The position numbers and the translations under genes were made by a program. Shown here piece by piece: positions 56,684 to 64,000 of a DNA stretch of 64,000 nucleotides. The notes under the pieces were generated by a model, which was not told where the DNA came from, searched no databases, and saw only the letters and a list, made by a program, of their open reading frames with translations. The stretch comes from Collybiopsis luxurians FD-317 M1 (Eukaryota > Basidiomycota > Agaricomycetes > Agaricales > Omphalotaceae): NCBI GenBank assembly GCA_000827265.1, contig KN834779.1:436969-500968 (forward strand), read 5' to 3'. Numbering within the stretch: the first letter of the stretch is position 1; every line of letters begins with the position of its first letter.

Positions 56684-58274
56684 ATGACCGCTTTTGGAGC
56701 TCTGTCTCCTGTGTTATTCAGGCAATGCATCGATGGTGAGACCTTTAAAGATGTGTGGGATCAGCACTGGGGCCGTCTGATTGTCATGGAGGACAAAATT
56801 GTCCAGATAAACCCAAGTCTCCTGCAAGGCTCACTGGATTGCATCATGTTATTGGATGAGTATGCAAACCTTGTCCAAAACATAACACAGGACATAGCAA
56901 GGGGCTCTTTCGCATGTTTGATTGTTGGTACTCCAGGTATTGGTGCGTCGATCCCCCGTTCTCGCCTGTCAATGCGGTAATTGGGTCTCTTCAGGAAAGA
57001 GCACATTCTTGCCTTATCTACTCCTTCGTTTCCTCTCCACAGCTCAACCGGTGGTTTATTACCGCGACGGCTTTTTTATTTTCACATCGACAGGTGTTTA
57101 CATGCCTACTGAAAACAAGACTACTATGTTCATGTCTGTTTTGTTTCGTGGAGTACCTGCCCTTGCTGATGCAGATGCGCCAAAAGTTGTGAAGTTATTT
57201 TCAGATGCTACGCTGAAGCTTTATACTGTCCTGGTCTCATCTCCGAGGGAAGACGGGACTAAGAAGTACGTAGAGAAGCGAGGGGCCGCCGTGTTTATCC
57301 CAAAAGCCCCCTCCCGCAAAGAGGCTTTTGCTGTGTGAGCCTTTCGATATTTAGTTTTCTAGTCATTCTATCTTACACTCGAACAGATGGACATTATACC
57401 ATCCGACCGAAATTGAGCATCACAGGCGAGATCTGAAAACTGCTTGGAAACAATTTGGCCCAAACTTTGGTCTTGGTAATGACATCCTGACTGGTCGCAA
57501 AAGGCTGGAAGACCATTACCGGGAGGTTAAGGGTCTCCTTGCTGCACTTGCTCTGGAAATCCTCAAGGGGTATATCTCCAGGCTCAAATCAGGCATACAA
57601 ATCAGCCATAAATGCATCGAGACATGTGCTCATCCTGATAATCCCCAGATTCAGGTGCATCACCTACGCTCTTGCACGATGTTGCAAATGCTCTGTGCAG
57701 CCTTTGTGATCAAGCAGTTGACAGAAAGGCGGGAGCTTTTTGCTCTATTTCACTCTGTGAATAGACTCAGTATCTCTCGAGGCTTTCTCTTCGAAATAAT
57801 GGCCAATGACATTCTATCTCATGGATACGATGGTGTTCTAGAGCCAGAGAATGGTGGGCCCTTGAAGAACTTCCATATTGATGGCAAGGAGATGGAGATT
57901 TTTCCAACACCAGTAATGCAAGTACCACCACAGAAGACAAGTTTTACATTCCTGTGCAGGGAAACAATCCTACATATGATGCCTTTTGTTACCAGGACCA
58001 GGTTGGCATTGCATGGCGGCACACGACAGCTCATGACCATCCATTCTCTAACAAAGGCTTTGTCAATCTGAATAAGCGGTTCAAGGCTGCTTGTGTGCGG
58101 CAAAAATGGTTCATCTTTGTCATCCCCCCAGGCACCTTGTTCAGATATCCCACTCTTCCTGCTCGTCGTGCATCCTGGGACTTCTTTATTCTCAAACTTG
58201 ACATCTTGGAACAGAGTGAGTTTCAGGTTATTGCATCTAGGATTGTATGCAAGTGCCTGTCAACAAAGTGTTAG
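56684..58274 (+). CDS. Crinkler/RHS-type P-loop NTPase protein
   Basis: Modelled exons 56684-56942, 56995-57334, 57387-57853 and 57892-58274 give about 482 residues. Walker A is VGTPGIGKST at about 80-89, split by intron 1 between Gly and Lys, then LPYLLLRFL and VVYYRDGFFIF. Next come a Sensor-like VLVSSPREDGTKKYVEK and WTLYHPTEIEHHRRDL. The C-terminal part (FYIPVQGNNPTYDAFCYQDQVGIAWRHTTAHDH...KWFIFVIPPG) resembles the nuclease-like C-termini of fungal Crinkler-RHS proteins, with Asp and Gln at the expected spots. The frame changes near 57,855-57,890: either a 38-nt intron, shorter than any other here, or a frameshift. N-terminal exons may be missing. Known relatives are proposed selfish or anti-invader effectors. 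Confidence 0.65.
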
Positions 58275-58302
58275 TAGATTGTTAAGTGATTTCAATATTG
58301 AT

Positions 58303-58880
58303 ACGTTATGCACTCTGCTGCATGGGCCGCATTTCTTGAGATCGTATTAGCATCCACAATGAACACTATCACTTTTGCGGAGTTCAGTGACTCTTTGAAT
58401 TGACTTTGAAGTCTAGGATGGCCAGGGACATCCACGACTTGGACAGGTCCTTTTTTTCCTGGGATTGTCAGGAATGAGGAGTTGGGTTGCATTGAAGTGT
58501 TGGCTGGGAGACTGTGCCTGTATATTAACTATTGGGCTGTCAGAATATGTATAAATGGTCAAAGGGCATTGTGGTCTATGTACTGAAGAGAATATAGGAG
58601 TCTTGCCAGAATCTGGAGGTCCAGTAAGAAGGGATACACCCGGTTTAGATTGGTTTTTCCTCTGAGCAACGAACATGAAGAATGAAAGACGATATGATAT
58701 TCAGACAGAGATGCGTATCTGTATCCTGTTCCAGAGCACACACGTACTGGTGATCAAGATGACTGCAGCAAATAATGATGCCAATAACAGGGTCTGTGAA
58801 AAACTTGGTTGGCTGAAAGGTCAACTTTTGATTCAGCAACAGGCGTATATTCTGATTCTGAGATGTTTGGGTCCATAACG
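58303..58880 (-). pseudogene. truncated SRP receptor beta subunit copy
   Basis: The minus strand encodes a signal-anchor helix (TLLLASLFAAVILITS), then RKNQSKPGVSLLTGPPDSGKT (GTPase G1), SLPANTSMQPNSSF (G2 region), VQVVDVPGHPRLQSQF (G3) and VIVFIVDANTISRNAAHAAE. This is the order and spacing of SRPRB/Srp102 of the ER. It stops at AAEC, just after the G3 region, so the NKxD (G4) and C-terminal third are absent. The break lies about 30 bp from the end of the NTPase gene. No intact start exon is clear. Confidence 0.7.
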
Positions 58881-59084
58881 AGATGATGACGGTCCAGGTT
58901 CCAGCACAATACCAGACTGGGATCCCGGGCCCTGTAAAAGACAAAGTCCCGCTTAGCGCTCAAACAACAAACAACATACCTAGCGTAGCTCTTTCAGGTG
59001 AGTTATTGTGATTCTTTTTGCATAGTAGCTGTTTTAAGTCAAGTATCCTACTGGATCATTACAGCCTGAAAGTGATCCTCACTA

Positions 59085-59480
59085 AAGAGCCATTCAACTG
59101 CCGCCGGAGAAGGTTGACGCTAATACAATAATTCCAGAAGCCCCCCCTATAGCTACTCCAATTTTTGGCGACAAAAACCCTATGACATTTTACTGGATCT
59201 CTCAGACGCTTGATTGGTAGAACCATTGGCAAAAGGCTTTCTAGCTACTTTGGCAGTCGTGTTCCATTTTCGGTAGAGGACCCTCCACTTCAACTTCCCG
59301 TTCCCCTATCAATGTGAGTCAGACTTGAAAGAACCTGTATAATTTCCAATACCAAAGCCAGTCGATTCAACAGTTCCTCCGATTATGGCTATCCGAGCTG
59401 TGGTAATCATCTCACCGGCAGTGTCATTCTCACCCAGTAATTCTCGCCTAGACCTGTTAGCGCCATATCCGATGGCAGGC
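59085..59480. repeat. right copy of the diverged direct repeat
   Basis: Same-orientation match to 55,165-55,570, with more indels. Any minus-strand reading frame found in the left copy is interrupted here. Confidence 0.55.
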
Positions 59481-59599
59481 GAGGCAGCAATGCTGAGAGA
59501 CTTCCTAAACGCTAATTGTTTGCGAGCGACATGAACTCTCCTGAAAGGCTGCTCAAGGCAAAAAGAATGCTGACACTCAAGTCGCTGACCTTCGGGTTG

Positions 59600-61200
59600 C
59601 CGTTGCAATGAATGTGGACAGTGAGGGCACATTCGGGAGCAATGGTGAAATTGACGAGGAAGCAGGCAATGACGATTTTGATGTTGAGGACCCTCTTGGT
59701 AATTCTGCTTCTGAGGATATTTTGAACACATCTATAACTATCCCTCGTCCTCGCCGTAGCCTGAGAGCTTTATTCAGCGACTCGTCCTTCCGGCCACCTG
59801 AATGTTTGTTTGGCACAAATTTTTTTACAGGTTATATCTTTATCCGTCGATGTTACTTTTTTATTCATTCATATCTGATCTTGGCCTAACATTGCCTGTT
59901 TGTTATAGTCACCTTGGGGATGTAGACTTATCTGCGTCGTTGTCGGAAGCGGGGAATGAGGAATACCAAACTGATCTTTTTATATCATTTTGTTCTTAGC
60001 CCTCCGAGAGACCAATTCTTGTATATGAACATGTTCCGTCTCAGCTTGCTCTTCTATATTCTATCGCATCTTTCCGTCATTCCGTGTCGAGTGCCTTTTG
60101 CTAGTGAGGAGGAAGATGGAAACTTCCCTCTCATGGATGATTAGCCCCGTTCCATTGTCCTTGATAGTGTTTGCTGAGTTGCAATTCTACCACCGTTGAC
60201 GCTGAGCACATAAGTTAATGAATCTTTACTCACCTCCTATGTGCTAATGTTTTTGTCTAACTCCTTGCATTGCACTGTGTTTTTGTGGAAGTACATTTGG
60301 GTATACCACCATCGATTTCGCTCAACTACAGTACGCCGTCTTTTCGCGTTCCTGTTTTCTGTTCTCTATAATGGGTCCGACGGGGTGATTGTGTCTTCTT
60401 ACTAATCTTCCCCAGTAACACCTCTGCATCTGGTCGGCCTTGCGAATGGGATTGCACAGAGTATTTTCAGTTTGGCTGGGTATATTACGCCTGTAATGGG
60501 TGGTTTGGTGGGCACCTTCTACTTTCGTTTTCAATGTGGTAATGCACTCCGGTTTGAACCTGTCATGTCCCTCTAGCTCGTGACTGGTTGGTCAGTATCG
60601 TAGGAAACCCCAACGGAAACCGCCTCGGATTCATGGTCTGCCCTGGGGTGTGTGTGTTTGCGGTTTTGCTTTTTTCTTTTTTTTGAAAGAAGTTGTCTTT
60701 TTATTCCGATTTCATATCCTTTGCATTTTTGCCTATGTCTCATCTCCATCTTCATCGTTCACTCGTATACATCCTTTGCCACCAATCATCATTGTTGTTG
60801 ATTAACATCGATTTTTTTTTTGGCCCGATTTCATCGCATCGCATCCCGATTCATCCGCATCCACCTATTGGCCAAGGGGTTATCCGATTTCATTATGGCA
60901 TCCCGTTTGGCATCCATTTTGGCTGCTCTATTTCCTACATGCATGCTCTCTTCATTTCGGACGTTATGAGGCTTTGATTTTTTAACTGTGTTCTTTACAT
61001 ACTACGCATATGACTTCGATTGCGATCTTCGGTAACTGAACAGATAGGTGTACTCTGAGAGGAGGTGGTGCGTCTTCGAATCTACATCTTGAACCAGTTA
61101 ACACTGATGATCTTGAGGATCTTACAACTCTCAGGGAAGATACCGATCGAGTGCATGAGCATGGGATCGGTGAAGTGAATTTCATGTTGGAACTTGCTCG
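59600..61200 (+). pseudogene. possible decayed MFS transporter
   Basis: Near 60,415-60,510 one frame reads VTPLHLVGLANGIAQSIFSLAGYITPVMGG, the pattern of a late transmembrane segment of fungal drug/metabolite MFS carriers. Near 60,590 GNPNGNRLGFMV would fit the next loop. Near 61,035-61,205 a frame ends EPVNTDDLEDLTTLREDTDRV...LELARN and stops, like a cytosolic tail. At 59,608-59,790 an acidic frame (DEEAGNDDFDVEDPLG) precedes a basic IPRPRRSLRAL. The pieces cannot be joined into one complete gene, and the N-terminal helices are missing. Confidence 0.35.
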
Positions 61201-61477
61201 GAATTGACCTTTTTACTGTCAAAGTTGAACACCGCCTGCTACTGGTACCGGAGAGGTGTGTATGCCGGTGCAACTGGGATACAGTACTTGTCCGAGCGAC
61301 TTAGTTAAGGTTTTAATTTAAAGTAACATGCGCTGGGGGAATGCATCAATATAAGGTTATATTAAGAACGGGCATGAGGCATGTTTAGGAATCCACGTGG
61401 ATACTATATAAACGGACAACACTTTGAACTGTCAGCCCTTCTACATCTCCCCTCTGCTCTAACACCATTGCTCCATC

Positions 61478-64000
61478 ATGTCTGTTCAAGAACAACCCCA
61501 TATCATCACAACCAATACTGACAGTACAAGTGAACCACTGCATGAGGCTCACATTGCTGTGGACATGAGTCATGATCAGTCGCCGCATTATGCAGATGAC
61601 ACTAGCAAAGGCAAAGAAGCTGCGCATCCTATTGAAGCCCAGAACAGCAAACCAGAGCATCCAACCAAACAGAAGAAGGATAATGAGGAATCTCGCCTCT
61701 TCGGAATTCCACCGTATCAGTCCTCTTATACCGGTAGGCACTTGTTCTAAGACATAAAAATAAAATAACCAACCAAATGAAATCAGGAGCTCGGTCATAT
61801 AACTACACGGAAAAATATGGTCCGGATCCTTTAGGCAATGAATTCAAGGAAAATGCTCGAGTCTGGAAGGTTTATCTAGATGAAGCTGAAAGCTATGATG
61901 ATGAGATGCTTAAAGGATTTAAAGATACCATTGATTCTCTTCTCATTTTTGTAAGTGATTTATTACTCTAAACAAATATCTCTGACACTGGTTAATCATA
62001 CTTACAATTGGAAGGCTGCACTGTTTTCTGCAGTTGTAACTACATTTGTTATTGCAACTGTTGATTCTCTCCAGCCAGATTACTCCCATATCACAGCCAT
62101 ATTGCTAGTGGAGCAGGTCAAACTGCTCAGGGCAGCAGGGAACATCACAGCAATTAGTGATGTTCCATCTTCTGATGTTAATTTAGATAATGTCTTTCCA
62201 GGTGCAAATGACCTGTGGATCAATGGTCTTTTCTTTGCGAGTTTGTCTCTCTCGCTTGCTACTGCCCTCTTGTCAGTATTAGTAAAGCAGTGGCTTCAGG
62301 CCTATAGTTCAATATTATCTGGAAATGCCAAAGAAAGAGCTATCATTAGGCAGTTCAGATTCTCAGGGCTTGAGAAGTGGAAGGTTCCGGAAATTATTGG
62401 AATGCTACCACTTATTCTTCATGCATCTCTGGCACTTTTTTTTGTTGGTCTCTCTTTGTATGTTTCAGAGCTCCATCACCCCTTATGCTGGATTGTGGCT
62501 ACAATTACAATTCTTGCATTCAGCATGTACTTGGGTAGTGTCATCTTGCCTCCCATTTGGATAGAATGTCCATACAGAATACCACTACTTTTCAAGCCAG
62601 TGAATTATGCAATGCATCCAATAAGTGCTGCAAAAATTTTGCTTTTCAATTCTAAAGAGATCCTTGGCACCTCCTTGAAAGAGGTTGAGCTGGATTTTCT
62701 AAGATCTTATAGGCAGATTGATGGAGATATGAATAAAGTACTGGAAGTTATATCTGCAGATGTTTTGGCCTGGCTCTGTAATTTACAGTCCAATTATTCC
62801 ATCCAAGAAATAGTTGCTCAGGCTCTGCATGGAATGTTCACAGAGTATCAGCCTAAACTTGTTGACACTAATCGGCAAATGCAGAGTCAGGCATGGATTG
62901 CACTGAATTTATACAAGTCTAAGCTTGAAATCCATTCAGCCTTGCTATTTAGAACAATATGTAATGCTCTAATACAGATCAATGACCAGAATGGCCATGG
63001 AGCTCAAATTTGGCCTGTGACTCTTTTGAAGTGGAACCAACTAGCAAAAGAGAAGTTTTGGCCCCAGATTGACTCAAAGATGATAAGAACAACAGTGATC
63101 CAGGCTGCAACAAAGAACAAAGCAACAGCTTTGAACAAGATCCTTGAGATCCTGGAAGGAGACTGGAGGGGCCAATTTCCCACAGTTGACTGGTATTCAG
63201 AAACTTTACTTGAGGCATTCCAATTAGGCTATACAGACATCTGTAGCATTTTGGTTAAATATGGGGCAAAAATTCAGAATGTTGAGCAAACAGTTGAGAA
63301 TGTTGTGAACAGTGGAAAATCAGAGCTTTTTGAAATATTGCTAGTAAGTAGCGCAGATGTCAATCTACAAGGGGAGATATATAGACAAGCACTCCAATCA
63401 GCAGCATTTCAGGGGAAACAGGATTTTGTCAAATTCCTGGTATCCAAAGGTGCAGATGTCAATATACAGGGAGGAAAATATGGAACAGCACTCCAGGCTG
63501 CAGCATACATGGAACAACTGGATATTGTCAAATTCCTGGTATCCAGTGGTGCAGATGTCAATCTGCAGGGAGGGGAATATGGAACAGCACTCCAGGCTGC
63601 AGCATACATGGAACAACTGGATGTTGTCAAATTCCTGGTATCCAGTGGTGCAGATGTCAATCTGCAGGGAGGGGAATATGGAACAACATTCCAGGCTGCA
63701 GCATACAGGGGGAAACTGGATATTGTCAAATTCCTGGTATCCAGTGGTGCAGATGTCAATCTGCAGGGAGGGAAATATGGAAGTGTACTCCAGGCTGCAG
63801 CTACAGGGAGCTTTGATATTGTCAAATTCCTGGTATCCAGTGGTGCAGATGTCAATCTGCAGGGAGGAGAATATGGAACAGCACTCCAGGCTGCAGCATA
63901 TGTGGAACAGCTGGATATTGTCAAATTCCTGGTATCCAGTGGTGCAGATGTCAATCTGCAGGGAGGAGAATATGGGAACAGCACTCCAGGCTGCAGCATA
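61478..64000 (+). CDS. DUF6535 membrane protein with C-terminal ankyrin repeats (partial)
   Basis: Exons 61478-61733, 61787-61950 and 62015 to beyond the window; about 801 residues are visible. Residues 1-85 are polar and disordered. The DUF6535 domain (about 105-310) shows VWKVYLDEAESYDDEML, DSLLIFAALFSAVVTTFVIATVDSLQPDY and QWLQAYSS, with hydrophobic helices, two of them close together at about 265-310 (LILHASLALFFVGLSLYVSEL). A helical linker follows. From about 545 ankyrin repeats appear, and from 63,422 they are nearly identical 33-residue units (IVKFLVSSGADVNLQGG.YGTALQAAAY). An extra G near 63,974 shifts the frame in the last visible unit. The gene is more AT-rich than the conserved genes here. 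The ligand is unknown. Confidence 0.85.
63422..64000 (+). repeat. 99-bp ankyrin-coding tandem array
   Basis: About six units start at 63,422, 63,521, 63,620, 63,719, 63,815 and 63,914. All are 99 bp except the fourth, which is 96 bp (one codon shorter). Units are almost identical at the nucleotide level, including silent sites; differences cluster at the tip positions after GCAGCATAC. The array continues past the window. Confidence 0.95.

Noticed and set aside
55089..59480. LTR retrotransposon
   Set aside because: The flanking repeats are diverged and the interior shows no gag, protease, reverse transcriptase or integrase text.
1..64000. tRNA or rRNA genes
   Set aside because: No B-box GGTTCRANNCC in a cloverleaf context and no rRNA-like stretch was noticed by eye. 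A covariance-model scan would be decisive and was not possible.

Overview
The window reads as nuclear DNA of a basidiomycete fungus, most likely an agaricomycete mushroom. Genes are split by many short introns (about 46-85 nt, mostly 50-60) with CTRAY-like branch sites. There are two G-protein gamma genes with CaaX tails, a large F-box family and a DUF6535 protein. No organism name is asserted. Coding models were assembled by hand from splice sites, frame continuity and family conservation, so most exon edges are firm but none is RNA-confirmed.

Left third (1-26,300), mostly conserved genes. In order: cwf18 splicing factor (+), Kgd4/Ymr31 (+), proteasome alpha-1 (-), a scrambled partial copy of RPC1 joined to an F-box fragment, a 21-bp minisatellite, a C2H2 zinc-finger gene built from an internal tandem duplication, the intact RNA polymerase III largest subunit RPC1 (+, 19 exons), an unknown coiled-coil protein (-), two tail-to-tail G-gamma paralogs, a mitochondrial-type thioredoxin (-), a membrane-anchored copper amine oxidase (-), a secreted glutamic peptidase (eqolisin, -) and a GPI-anchored cupredoxin-like protein (+).

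Middle (27,000-54,600). Eight intact or nearly intact F-box genes, one F-box pseudogene and two F-box fragments surround a few conserved genes: a myotubularin phosphatase (+), S-adenosylmethionine synthetase (+), a histidine-phosphatase family protein (-), the ubiquitin-conjugating variant Mms2 (-), a small secreted protein (+) and a Dal5-type MFS transporter with about 19 tiny exons (-). The F-box genes share one phase-1 intron and an unnamed C-terminal module. Several lie in head-to-tail runs whose flanks are also duplicated.

Right end (54,600-64,000), accessory and mosaic. It holds a Crinkler/RHS-type P-loop NTPase, a truncated SRP-receptor-beta copy abutting it tail to tail, diverged direct repeats on both sides, a possible decayed transporter, and a DUF6535 membrane protein fused to nearly identical 99-bp ankyrin repeats that run off the window.

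Most notable points: (1) microexons of 2 and 3 nt needed to complete conserved protein motifs, including one beside the copper amine oxidase cofactor site; (2) GC-AG introns in at least three genes; (3) a conserved tandem acceptor in the F-box family whose upstream site would give an immediate stop; (4) the DUF6535-ankyrin gene, which looks like a hypervariable recognition receptor.
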